From the NCBI GenBank assembly GCA_045114665.1, contig JBGUKW010000114.1, forward strand, positions 1-7,938: a DNA stretch of 7,938 nucleotides. The letters run 5' to 3'. A model generated the notes under the pieces. The model did no database searches, was not told the origin of the DNA, and worked only from the letters and a program-made list of their open reading frames with translations. Every line of letters starts with the position of its first letter. The stretch's first letter is position 1. The DNA comes from CADAWZ01 sp045114665. GTDB taxonomy: Bacteria; Vulcanimicrobiota; CADAWZ01. The position numbers and the translations under genes were made by a program. Below, in pieces: positions 1 through 6,902 of this stretch.

Positions 1-490
1 TCGTTTTATTATTTACAGGATTTGTGTAATACGACTGTTGATAAATCCAATAAAATTCCGAAAAATCAGACCTAAAAGAATCAACTACTTTTTTAGTTTC
101 TTTATAAGAATATGAGTCTTTCGGAAGATAAATACGAAAAGCATATTTCCCACTTCTGCCCAAAAGAGGTTTTCTTCCATTCTTCTGAAAATCATTACTA
201 GCACGTAAAAAAACATTGTACAATCTTTTTTGCTTTTTATTCAATTGTTGATAAGCATATCTTGTTGTTGTTTTTCCTTTATATTTAGTTGTCGTTTTTA
301 AATTTACAAAATCTGTACAATCTGTACTTTTCACCGGGTTTTCTGCAACCCCTCTTTCAATTGTAAATTTACCATCTTTCACACATTCTTTCTCAGGAGT
401 ATTAACAGCATATGGATGCATCAACAAAAAAAATATTATCATGCCACACACAATCAAACCACTTAAAACCTTTACATTCTTTTGTTTCAT
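1..490 (-). CDS. Exported protein paralogous to the transglutaminase-like protein at 1424-3181, partial (C-terminus outside window)
   Basis: Reading leftwards from the ATG at 490, the frame stays open for 163 codons to the window edge, so only the N-terminal part is visible. It starts MKQKNVKVLSG followed by a hydrophobic stretch (about residues 9-24), which is a signal peptide or N-terminal anchor. The exposed part contains DFVNLKT, RYAYQQLNKKQKRLY, F-x4-G-x4-LLG and FRSDFSEFYW. These line up in order with DFVDLTT, RYAYQQLTKSQKDLY, F-x3-GKEILLG and FRCDFPEFFW of the neighbour at 1424-3181, so the two are paralogs. The region that would carry the catalytic Cys-His-Asp lies outside the window, so enzymatic activity cannot be judged. 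A plausible site (AAGG/GGTG, 5-15 nt upstream) precedes the ATG. Only 45 bp separate it from the stop of the DUF6273 gene, so it is probably the second gene of that operon. The paralogy is seen directly; function is inferred. Confidence 0.8.
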   Translation of the reverse strand, partial: MKQKNVKVLSGLIVCGMIIFFLLMHPYAVNTPEKECVKDGKFTIERGVAENPVKSTDCTDFVNLKTTTKYKGKTTTRYAYQQLNKKQKRLYNVFLRASNDFQKNGRKPLLGRSGKYAFRIYLPKDSYSYKETKKVVDSFRSDFSEFYWIYQQSYYTNPVNNKT

Positions 491-535
491 AAAAATCACC
501 TTTTCCTTCAAATTGTACACGGGTTTCATCTACCC

Positions 536-1300
536 TTAGATTGCAAAACCAAAAACTATCCCTCCCTCATTATCAGCACAGATACCTGAGCTATTACCAT
601 TACCTTTGACATGAAAGAATAAATTGTATTTGCGGGAGTTAGAACAAGGTGACCGGAGCCACCACCAACAAAGGGATTTATTTATTCTTTTTAATACATG
701 GGATTTTTTTCTGAAATACGAATATTGCTCTCCCTCTGGTTTTAAAGAACAATTCATCCATCCCAAAACATCACATCCATTTCCACGTCCTCTTTGATAT
801 ACTACTGGTCTGTATATTTCGCTTATAGAAAATAAAAATAATTTGTCTGTGGTTTTCTCAATCTTGAAAGAATCGCCTCCAATGTTTGTAACCTTGATTA
901 CAGAAGAGATAACAGCTTTTAAATCTTTTTCCAGACTGTTAAATATGTCTTCCGAAAGGAATCTCCGCATCTCGGAATTTTTCCATCCCCCGATATTCGT
1001 TCCCGTCTCGTTCATTGGATATTTCTTGTCTAAGCATTCCATAAGACCAAAAGTAATACCGGCTTTTCCGGAACCGTCAGCTAAGTCATCATGATTAAAG
1101 CCCAAGATAACTGCTTTGTATCGCTTGCCATTTACCGTAATGTCTTTTGTCTTTTCAACTTGAAACAGCTCCTTCGCTCTGCCGCTTTTAGAAATCTCAT
1201 GAATCTCCTTCCAGGAGTAGTCATTTAAAGGCCTTTTTCTTAATGGGATAACAACATCTACGGCACTTTTGACTCCGTTAATTTCAATTTTTCTTTTCAT
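536..1300 (-). CDS. DUF6273-type domain protein with WWLRSP signature
   Basis: This 254-residue protein has the full pattern I associate with DUF6273 proteins of gut Firmicutes. It shows LNDYSWKEIHEISKSGRA near residue 25, ITVNGKRYKAVILGFNHDDL (about 54-73), GKAGITFGLMECL, YPMN...GGWKNSEMRRFL (about 94-114), a LFLFSISEIY segment, then WWWLRSP and a C-terminal tail ending GIVFGFAI. No signal peptide or membrane helix is evident. The C-terminal WWLRSP part resembles the C-type-lectin/formylglycine-generating-enzyme-like folds used for ligand binding; this is family knowledge, and no catalytic residues can be named. The start is firm: AGGAAGGTGG lies about 8 nt upstream of the ATG. A copy of the shared promoter motif lies at 1345-1360. 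The gene looks richer in G and C than its neighbours, which may reflect a separate origin. The exact role is unknown. Confidence 0.85.
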   Translation of the reverse strand: MKRKIEINGVKSAVDVVIPLRKRPLNDYSWKEIHEISKSGRAKELFQVEKTKDITVNGKRYKAVILGFNHDDLADGSGKAGITFGLMECLDKKYPMNETGTNIGGWKNSEMRRFLSEDIFNSLEKDLKAVISSVIKVTNIGGDSFKIEKTTDKLFLFSISEIYRPVVYQRGRGNGCDVLGWMNCSLKPEGEQYSYFRKKSHVLKRINKSLCWWWLRSPCSNSRKYNLFFHVKGNGNSSGICADNEGGIVFGFAI

Positions 1301-1344
1301 ATAATTTCCACCTTCCTAAAAAAACATCAATCAATGGTTACATC

Positions 1345-1360
1345 TTTAATATGAGTTTTT
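1345..1360 (-). promoter_or_regulatory. Shared promoter-like motif, copy 1 (upstream of the DUF6273 gene)
   Basis: The minus strand reads AAAAACTCATATTAAA, containing the 15-bp core AAAACTCATATTAAA found at three other places in the window. It ends 45 nt before the ATG at 1300. If TATTAA acts as a -10 element, the 5' leader would be about 37 nt. At this copy only, TTGTGT lies 17 nt upstream of TATTAA and could act as a -35. Confidence 0.7.
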
Positions 1361-1387
1361 GTCAGATTACACAAAAACATAATGTAA

Positions 1388-1420
1388 AGAGGGTAGGAAC
1401 TCTTTGAATCCCCACCCTTT
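1388..1420 (-). terminator. Probable rho-independent terminator of the transglutaminase-like gene
   Basis: Just after the TAG stop, the minus-strand RNA can form GGGUGGGGAU paired with GUUCCUACCC, followed by UCUUUACAUUAUGUUUUU. Two pairs are U-G wobbles on the minus strand but A-C mismatches on the plus strand, so the hairpin is better formed in the minus transcript. The U-run is interrupted, so efficiency may be modest. Confidence 0.5.
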
Positions 1421-1423
1421 TAA

Positions 1424-3181
1424 CTATTTAACCGTTATTATCATTTTCTTTTTATACACCTGCCCTTTGTATTTTACATTGTAAGTAACAGATGTTTTTC
1501 CTTTCTTTTTAGCAATTAGTGTGTTTTCCTCTTCATTAAATTGCAACACTTTTTTATTTGTGATTTTTACTTCATTCCAGTCTTCTTTTCCTTCTTCTAT
1601 ATAATTAGAATATAAAAAAATAATTTTTTCCTTTTCCCCTTTTTTTAAATTTGTTCGAGGAACAGTAAAGGAAATATCCTTTCCTACCTCAACAATCTTA
1701 AAGACTGGTTTTTTTTCTATTGTGTCTATTGTTATTTTTTTGTCTGACAGCGGAACATATTCGTATGCTATACCATCATATATTTCAACAGCATATTTTT
1801 TTAAATTCGTCAGTTTCATTTTCATTTTTATATTATAAGTAACACTTTCACCTACAAATGGAACATTTTTATCGGGAGTAATCATGCAAATGTCGGTATC
1901 ATATTCACTTAAATGGACTTTTTTTGGATATCCTTTTTTACATATCTGGGCAGAATAGACATTGAAGGATGGATAAGAACTAATCTTATGGTCATTTTTT
2001 TCAAACTCTTCATCTGTAAGATTGTAAAATCGATATCCTATTTCGTCTCCTTCTTTATTATAAGTATCATTCCACGTAATATCCGTATTGTACCAATATT
2101 CCCCAATTTTTACCTGGTTCCATGCGTGCAATCCACCGAAAATAGTATCACCTACTAAATAATTATTAGCCACACCAACATGCGTCAGTAAAAGACTAAA
2201 TACCTTTGCGTATGCTTCACAGACACCACCTTTAATTTCCGTTAAGGGACCGACCACAGTATGGGCACTACTGCTACTAGATGGTTTATTACGGACCTTA
2301 TCACACTGATAAAAGACTTGTTTGCATAATTCATCATGAATTGCCAGTTCTCTCTCCGAATCCGACATATCCTCTTTCACAAGTTTTTTATACTCACTCA
2401 CCGTTTTTTGCATCCCCTCAATTATGTATTTTCGATATTGAGCAGATACATATTCAGGTTTCACTTCACAAAAAAATTGGCAAATCTGATTATCAAATTG
2501 ATAATATACATATGGGCAACTTTCAAACCAAAAAAACTCTGGGAAGTCACATCGAAAAGCATTTGATGCAATTTCTAAATCCTGTGGTGTATATATACTT
2601 CCATTTTCAGAAACAGACACTTTAAATGCATAATATTTTATTTCTCCATCCCATTCGCCTAATAGGATTTCTTTTCCTTCCCTCTGAAACGTATTTGAGT
2701 AGGAAAGAATAATCTTGTATAAATCTTTTTGACTTTTTGTTAACTGCTGATACGCATAACGAGGAGCTGTTAAGTCCTTGTACGTACACTCTGTTGTTAA
2801 ATCTACAAAATCTGGGTATAATCCATCAATTGGCACTCCAAAATCACTGTAGGTTACAGAAAATTTTGTTTTTTGAGTTTCTCTTTTTTGTACATTTGGT
2901 TTTTGGATTGCCTTTGCATCTGTTTGCACCCCGCTAACATCAGCATTTCCTTTAAAACCAAAATTGTACACAATGCCACTCATTGTAACCTCTTTCTCCG
3001 TTTTTGCAAATGGTTGAACAATTGAATTTCCAATCAATATGCATACGGTTAGCGCTGCCATAATTTTTTTAGGGTGGCGCTTTACAGTTTTCATTAACTT
3101 TGCAGAAAAATCATCAAACACGATGATTATTGATGCAATTATAATGCATCCCAAAATAAATTCTTTTACAATTGTTTCCAT
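1424..3181 (-). CDS. Membrane-anchored transglutaminase-like cysteine protein with C-terminal Ig-like domain
   Basis: The protein has 585 residues from the chosen start. Two hydrophobic stretches (about 7-22 and 40-57) anchor it or act as a signal. Residues about 124-240 are shared with the paralog at 1-490. The transglutaminase-like core carries the triad: GGVCEAYAKVF (Cys321), LHAWNQVKIG (His352) and YNTDITWND (Asp367). The last ~60 residues (VKITNKKVLQF...KKKGKTSVTYNV...ITV) look like a bacterial Ig-like group 2 domain, usual in surface proteins. It therefore probably acts outside the membrane as a protease, cross-linker or cell-wall-associated enzyme; the substrate is unknown. An upstream in-frame ATG exists at 3196, but GGAGG (3190-3194) sits 8 nt before the ATG at 3181 and overlaps the alternative start, so 3181 is preferred. 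A 7-bp hairpin and the shared motif precede it. Confidence 0.85.
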   Translation of the reverse strand: METIVKEFILGCIIIASIIIVFDDFSAKLMKTVKRHPKKIMAALTVCILIGNSIVQPFAKTEKEVTMSGIVYNFGFKGNADVSGVQTDAKAIQKPNVQKRETQKTKFSVTYSDFGVPIDGLYPDFVDLTTECTYKDLTAPRYAYQQLTKSQKDLYKIILSYSNTFQREGKEILLGEWDGEIKYYAFKVSVSENGSIYTPQDLEIASNAFRCDFPEFFWFESCPYVYYQFDNQICQFFCEVKPEYVSAQYRKYIIEGMQKTVSEYKKLVKEDMSDSERELAIHDELCKQVFYQCDKVRNKPSSSSSAHTVVGPLTEIKGGVCEAYAKVFSLLLTHVGVANNYLVGDTIFGGLHAWNQVKIGEYWYNTDITWNDTYNKEGDEIGYRFYNLTDEEFEKNDHKISSYPSFNVYSAQICKKGYPKKVHLSEYDTDICMITPDKNVPFVGESVTYNIKMKMKLTNLKKYAVEIYDGIAYEYVPLSDKKITIDTIEKKPVFKIVEVGKDISFTVPRTNLKKGEKEKIIFLYSNYIEEGKEDWNEVKITNKKVLQFNEEENTLIAKKKGKTSVTYNVKYKGQVYKKKMIITVK

Positions 3182-3189
3182 AACAAATT

Positions 3190-3194
3190 CCTCC
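3190..3194 (-). promoter_or_regulatory. Ribosome binding site deciding the start at 3181
   Basis: The minus strand reads GGAGG, 8 nt before the ATG at 3181. It lies inside the first codons of the longer alternative reading that starts at 3196. That alternative ATG has no comparable site upstream, so the shorter protein is favoured. Confidence 0.7.
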
Positions 3195-3204
3195 ATTCTT
3201 CTAC

Positions 3205-3227
3205 TAAGGGGATGAATATACCCCTTA
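3205..3227 (-). promoter_or_regulatory. Leader stem-loop before the transglutaminase-like gene
   Basis: TAAGGGG (3221-3227 on the minus strand) pairs perfectly with CCCCTTA (3205-3211) around a 9-nt loop. It lies between the shared promoter motif and the Shine-Dalgarno site, about 10 nt before the latter. No U-run follows, so it is not a classical terminator. It could affect mRNA stability or translation. Confidence 0.4.
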
Positions 3228-3250
3228 AAACATCATTAAAACATTGCACT

Positions 3251-3265
3251 TTTAATATGAGTTTT
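3251..3265 (-). promoter_or_regulatory. Shared promoter-like motif, copy 2 (upstream of the transglutaminase-like gene)
   Basis: The exact 15-bp AAAACTCATATTAAA is on the minus strand, ending about 70 nt before the chosen ATG at 3181. At 17 nt upstream of TATTAA there is no TTGACA-like hexamer. If it is a promoter, it must rely on the extended motif itself or on an activator. Confidence 0.7.
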
Positions 3266-3296
3266 CAGAATAGGAAGTGACACATTTTTCTTATAC

Positions 3297-3330
3297 AAAA
3301 AAAAGACTGTCGTGAAAGACAGTCCTTTTT
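3297..3330 (-). terminator. Strong rho-independent terminator of the helicase gene
   Basis: On the minus strand, GACTGTC (3318-3324) pairs perfectly with GACAGTC (3305-3311) around a 6-nt loop and is followed by eight Ts (3297-3304). It begins right at the TAA stop of the helicase gene. The A-run on the other side could give some function in both directions. Confidence 0.9.
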
Positions 3331-5900
3331 TATGAACAGGCTGTTTGAGCTGAAATAAGCGCTTTTCTCTGCATTTCATTGATATCAACAAAAGCCCCAA
3401 TCACATCCTTATTATTTTCAATATTTTCCATACGTTCTTCATCCTTACTTCCGGTAGTTAAGAGATTATAACAAACAACATTAGAAAACTTAGATGCAGT
3501 TCTTCGACAACGGCCAATCCTTTGAATATAAATAGCTGCAGTATCGGGGAGGTCATAATTAATGATATATTTTGCACATTGAAGATTTACACCTTCCGCC
3601 ATTGCATCTGTTCCTATCAAAACATTATATTTATCAGATTTCCAAAACAAATCAACAATGCGATTCCGTTCCTCTTCATTTTGAGCCCCGGTATATAACA
3701 TGGCAGGTACTTTAAGTTTTTTTTGTATATCTTCCGCAATCAATTCCGCAGACATCCGAAATTTACTAAAGATTATCACTTTATTTTCTTCTCCCAGTAT
3801 ATCTTCAACAATATCCAGCAAGCTTTCTGTTTTTGCAGACATTTTGTAGCTTTTAGGGATGAAATCAGTATATTTCCTAGCCATCTTTGAACCAGAACGT
3901 AAAAAAATACGCGGGTCAGAAGAAGCGCCTTGTCGTAACGAAATCGTTCCTTTAGATATTGCTTCCAATCTCACAATTTTATCTTCATCAGAAGACGTTT
4001 TTTCTTTCAATTCTTTTATCTCCTGTATTTGAGAGTTAATATCTTTACTGAACTCATCAATTTCATTCAGGATATTTGTTTGAACATTATCCATAGAACA
4101 TTGTACGTTTTGGATTGTTGTTTCCGGCAATTCAATAGCAACCTCATATTCAGTCCTTCTTATCAGAAAAGATTGTATTTTGTTTCTTAATTCATCTAAA
4201 TGTTTAGCTCCAACAATAGTGGGTCCGTATATACTTCCCCAATCAATCGTAAGATAACGATGTTCAAAATCCCTCCACAAACCAAAATATTCTGGGGAGG
4301 TAATCTGAACAACACCAAATATATCTGCTGGCTTTGACATGATTGGAGTACCGGTAAGAAACACTACTCTTTTCCCCTGACAAGTTTCTTTAATATGATT
4401 ATTTATAACACCTTCTCTTGCCTTAACCACATGAACTTCATCGATTATAACAAAATCAAAATTAAGTGATTTTATTCGTTCCGTGTCATTTAAAAAACTG
4501 TGATAATTAGTTACCATGACAGCCAAGGGAGAGGCATCTATCTTGTCATAGACCTTATATTTTTTCTTTTTTGTTTCGGGAGTCCAGTCAATATAAAAAC
4601 CTTCTTCCAAATCGGTAAATTTCCGGATTTCATCACACCATTGTTTTTTTATTGTTTTTTTGCAAATGATGAGTATTTTTTTTACATTTTCGTTTTCAAT
4701 AAACCATTTCATAACAGAAATTGTTTGGGCGGTATTGTGGGTTACGGTAAAATCGCCTAACAAATAAAGATGATTTCCATCAAGAGTAAAACCATAATAG
4801 TCGTCAATATCTAACGATTCGATAAAAAATGAATAAGGCACGAACTTTTTTTGTGAAAATATTTTTTTATCAACAAAAATCTTGTAATAAACATCCTCCT
4901 TAATAGCCCATGAGGTCCATGAAACAGAAAATCCCAGTGAGCGAATGAGAAATAAAACATCTTCCTTAAAAGTATCAGACATTGTATTGATTTCGTAAAC
5001 ACCATCAACCAAATTAGAATTTTTTAACAATCCAGCCAATACACATAATCGAGTTTTTCTATCAGCATACTTGTATGCTGGTGAAATATATCCTTTTTTA
5101 TGTAATTTTTTGATGCAATTGTCATTTAACCATAGTCCATACAAATACGGGTCCGCGTTTTCCTTATTTTCGCTGTTTAAATCATTTCGCACAAAGACAT
5201 CAATCGATTTTTTATAAGCTTTTAAGATTTGTTTGATGTTTTTTGGTAATTGTAAATATTCCTTTACAGATATATTTACAATGTCTCCACGTTGATATTT
5301 TTCATATGTCTCCGACACAACTAAAGACAGAATGTGACTTTCATTGCAAGTGAAGAAATCCCCATTTGCAAGAGTAATTTTATACATTTGTTCTCGCCCA
5401 CGAGCTAATGATAATACGTTTCTAGGAGTTCCATCATCCCCCATAAGCTGTTCACCAACCATAATGTCTTCTACATTTTTAATCGAGCCATCATACATAA
5501 GTATTTTTGTACCTTTTCCGTGACATTTACCCAACCCCACCCCATCGGCATTTAAAACAAAATTATGGTCTAAAATACGGTCAATCATAAACTTAGAACC
5601 GTAGCGTTGATAATCAAATAAAGGAATTTTCATCTTGGGTAATACAATATCATGATTGATTTTATACATTTTAGAATAATCTGGTGGAGTTTCTCCATAA
5701 ATTACCCATCGAGGCGTTTTAAAAAATAATTCTCCCGGAAATTCTCGTTCAATACGGGGTAGGTCCTTTTTCTTCAAGACATAAATTTTGCTCTCCCTGT
5801 CAAACACAATATTAGGGACAGCTTTTCTTATACGTTTGGCATAGTAATAATTAGATTTTAAAATCAAGTTTTCAGTATCAAGAGCGGTTATTGTAAGCAT
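3330..5900 (-). CDS. SNF2-family DNA helicase/translocase precursor interrupted by an intein in Walker A
   Basis: The 856-residue precursor is expected to give a 592-residue helicase after splicing. Residues 1-90 are a small N-terminal domain rich in basic and aromatic residues, followed by DYQRYGSKFM. Motif I is split: DGVGLGK (119-125) lies before the intein and TAQTISVMKW (390-399) after it. Next come motif Ia (ILIICKKTIKKQW), motif II DEVH (487-490), motif III LTGTP (515-519), a charged, probably coiled-coil insert (about 608-650), motif IV (KVIIFSKF, about 707-714), motif V (GTDAMAEGVNLQ, 763-774) and motif VI (QRIGRCRR, 793-800). This is an ATP-driven translocase on DNA, of the compact kind common in phages and mobile elements. 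AAAGAGATGAT gives a modest ribosome binding site. The shared promoter motif lies about 35 nt upstream and a strong terminator follows directly, so the gene is a single-gene unit. The biological target is not known. Confidence 0.93.
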   Translation of the reverse strand: MLTITALDTENLILKSNYYYAKRIRKAVPNIVFDRESKIYVLKKKDLPRIEREFPGELFFKTPRWVIYGETPPDYSKMYKINHDIVLPKMKIPLFDYQRYGSKFMIDRILDHNFVLNADGVGLGKCHGKGTKILMYDGSIKNVEDIMVGEQLMGDDGTPRNVLSLARGREQMYKITLANGDFFTCNESHILSLVVSETYEKYQRGDIVNISVKEYLQLPKNIKQILKAYKKSIDVFVRNDLNSENKENADPYLYGLWLNDNCIKKLHKKGYISPAYKYADRKTRLCVLAGLLKNSNLVDGVYEINTMSDTFKEDVLFLIRSLGFSVSWTSWAIKEDVYYKIFVDKKIFSQKKFVPYSFFIESLDIDDYYGFTLDGNHLYLLGDFTVTHNTAQTISVMKWFIENENVKKILIICKKTIKKQWCDEIRKFTDLEEGFYIDWTPETKKKKYKVYDKIDASPLAVMVTNYHSFLNDTERIKSLNFDFVIIDEVHVVKAREGVINNHIKETCQGKRVVFLTGTPIMSKPADIFGVVQITSPEYFGLWRDFEHRYLTIDWGSIYGPTIVGAKHLDELRNKIQSFLIRRTEYEVAIELPETTIQNVQCSMDNVQTNILNEIDEFSKDINSQIQEIKELKEKTSSDEDKIVRLEAISKGTISLRQGASSDPRIFLRSGSKMARKYTDFIPKSYKMSAKTESLLDIVEDILGEENKVIIFSKFRMSAELIAEDIQKKLKVPAMLYTGAQNEEERNRIVDLFWKSDKYNVLIGTDAMAEGVNLQCAKYIINYDLPDTAAIYIQRIGRCRRTASKFSNVVCYNLLTTGSKDEERMENIENNKDVIGAFVDINEMQRKALISAQTACS
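4734..5525 (-). other. Intein (264 residues) within the SNF2 helicase, with degenerate LAGLIDADG region
   Basis: The intein covers residues 126-389 of the precursor. It starts at Cys126 (CHGKGTKILMYDGS, block A). Block B, TCNESH, carries Thr184 and His189. The end matches blocks F and G: YYGFTLDGNHLYLLGDF, then VTHN with His388 and the terminal Asn389. The first residue of the following extein is Thr390, an accepted nucleophile. These are the residues of a class 1 intein, so splicing should work. Removing it restores GVGLGKT, a textbook Walker A. The endonuclease part is reduced: LYGLWLNDN (253-261) keeps Asp260, but the second motif LAGLLKNSN (288-296) has Ser295 where the catalytic Asp should be. 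Only about 35 residues separate the two motif starts, where intact enzymes have roughly 90 or more. The splicing assignment is seen directly; loss of homing is inferred. Confidence 0.93.
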
Positions 5901-5932
5901 AAAATCATCTCTTTCTTAATCTTTTTTTCTCT

Positions 5933-5948
5933 TTTAATATGAGTTTTT
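5933..5948 (-). promoter_or_regulatory. Shared promoter-like motif, copy 3 (upstream of the helicase gene)
   Basis: The exact core AAAACTCATATTAAA is on the minus strand, ending about 33 nt before the helicase ATG, with a predicted leader of only about 26 nt. No TTGACA-like hexamer lies 17 nt upstream of TATTAA. Confidence 0.7.
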
Positions 5949-6023
5949 TTAAGAAAAAGGACAAAAAAATAACATTTTTTACAAAAAAACAAAAAAAATT
6001 TTTTGTAATTTTATGTATTTTTT

Positions 6024-6056
6024 TTGTTTTATTTTTTTTTTACATACCATATTATA
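6024..6056 (+). promoter_or_regulatory. Possible promoter of the J-domain gene
   Basis: TATTAT (6050-6055), inside CATATTATA, is a good -10 candidate about 35 nt before the ATG at 6090. It shares CATATTA with the minus-strand motif but lacks the AAAACT part. The nearest TTG-containing -35 (TTGTTT, 6024-6029) is 20 nt away, longer than optimal. Long T-runs fill the spacer. Confidence 0.35.
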
Positions 6057-6089
6057 GATATAGAAAGAATTACGGGAGGATGATGAATT

Positions 6090-6902
6090 ATGAGCGAAAC
6101 TAGAATTATAGAAATTATTATTTTTATAATATTAGCATATATAGCGATTACAGCAGAAAAAAGAAAGAAAAAAAGAATACTACATAAAAACATGAAAAAA
6201 TATATAAATACTTTTAACAAAGCGGAACAGCTTATGGAAAGTGCAGAAAATATAATACAAGGAGAAAAACAAAACTTTAATGATTTCCATTTTTCATGGC
6301 AATATAAAGAAATAAAAAATATGGCTACCCAAATGCAAACAAAAATGGCTGTATTGATTGATGACATGCAGTTAAAGGTTAAAATGGCAAAAGATAAGTG
6401 GGCAATAAATATCATGACTGACGAATTAAAACGCCATGTATTTGATATTAAAAGACTTTTGGAAATGTCTGAAGATTTAGAAAAAATTGCAAAATATTAC
6501 AAAAGAACTCATGATAAAACAAGCGCTTATCAATATGAATCTTTTCAAAAAGTAGTAGAAGAAGAATATTATAAGCGATACGGAGATAAATATTCATTTG
6601 GCAATCGCTATCAACAGCATTATCAACAGAGTAATAATAATCAAAATTACAATAAACATTATAACAATTATCAACAACAATATAAAAATAACTATCAAAA
6701 ACAGAATTACAATCAAAAATCCAAAAATCCAACAGATGAGATGGTTGATAAATTTTTTAAAGATTGTGCAAATCTAGCTCAATTAAAAAAGTGCTACAAA
6801 AAACTATGTATGGTTTATCATCCGGACCAGCCAACAGGAGACGCCACTATTTTTACTGCAATCAATGAACGATATCAGCAATTACAAAAAAAATTATCAT
6901 AA
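6090..6902 (+). CDS. Membrane-anchored J-domain (DnaJ-like) protein with Gln/Asn/Tyr-rich linker
   Basis: The protein has 270 residues. One N-terminal membrane helix (about 5-21, RIIEIIIFIILAYIAI) is followed at once by a basic stretch (EKRKKKR), which puts the rest of the protein in the cytoplasm. Residues about 35-165 are charged and helical, probably coiled coil. Residues about 171-213 are almost only Q, N, Y, K and H. The C-terminal 55 residues form a J domain: LKKCYKKLCMVYHPDQPTG with His-Pro-Asp at 244-246, followed by a helix ending in INERYQQL. J domains stimulate the ATPase of DnaK-type Hsp70, so this protein likely recruits the host chaperone to a membrane site. The client is unknown. 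GGGAGGA (6074-6080) lies 9 nt before the ATG and fixes the start. It is the only plus-strand gene in the window and ends in a strong hairpin. Confidence 0.88.
   Translation: MSETRIIEIIIFIILAYIAITAEKRKKKRILHKNMKKYINTFNKAEQLMESAENIIQGEKQNFNDFHFSWQYKEIKNMATQMQTKMAVLIDDMQLKVKMAKDKWAINIMTDELKRHVFDIKRLLEMSEDLEKIAKYYKRTHDKTSAYQYESFQKVVEEEYYKRYGDKYSFGNRYQQHYQQSNNNQNYNKHYNNYQQQYKNNYQKQNYNQKSKNPTDEMVDKFFKDCANLAQLKKCYKKLCMVYHPDQPTGDATIFTAINERYQQLQKKLS

Noticed and set aside
843..1094. Plus-strand open frame of 83 codons opposite the DUF6273 gene
   Set aside because: It lies fully inside a well-supported gene on the other strand, has no ribosome binding site and shows no recognisable domain.
2281..2937. 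Several plus-strand open frames (2281-2625, 2336-2566, 2737-2937) opposite the transglutaminase-like gene
   Set aside because: They overlap each other and a coding sequence with a clear catalytic triad; their composition is that of an antisense shadow.
3196..3196. Start of the transglutaminase-like gene at the upstream ATG
   Set aside because: The GGAGG that serves the ATG at 3181 lies within this extension, and no comparable site precedes 3196.
4811..5008. Minus-strand open frame of 65 codons inside the intein
   Set aside because: It is out of frame with the intein, which is fully explained by the helicase reading frame. It is not a separate homing endonuclease.
6029..6415. Minus-strand hydrophobic open frame opposite the J-domain gene
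   Set aside because: The hydrophobicity comes from reading A-rich coding DNA backwards (Phe, Ile and Tyr codons). There is no ribosome binding site and it covers the promoter of the real gene.
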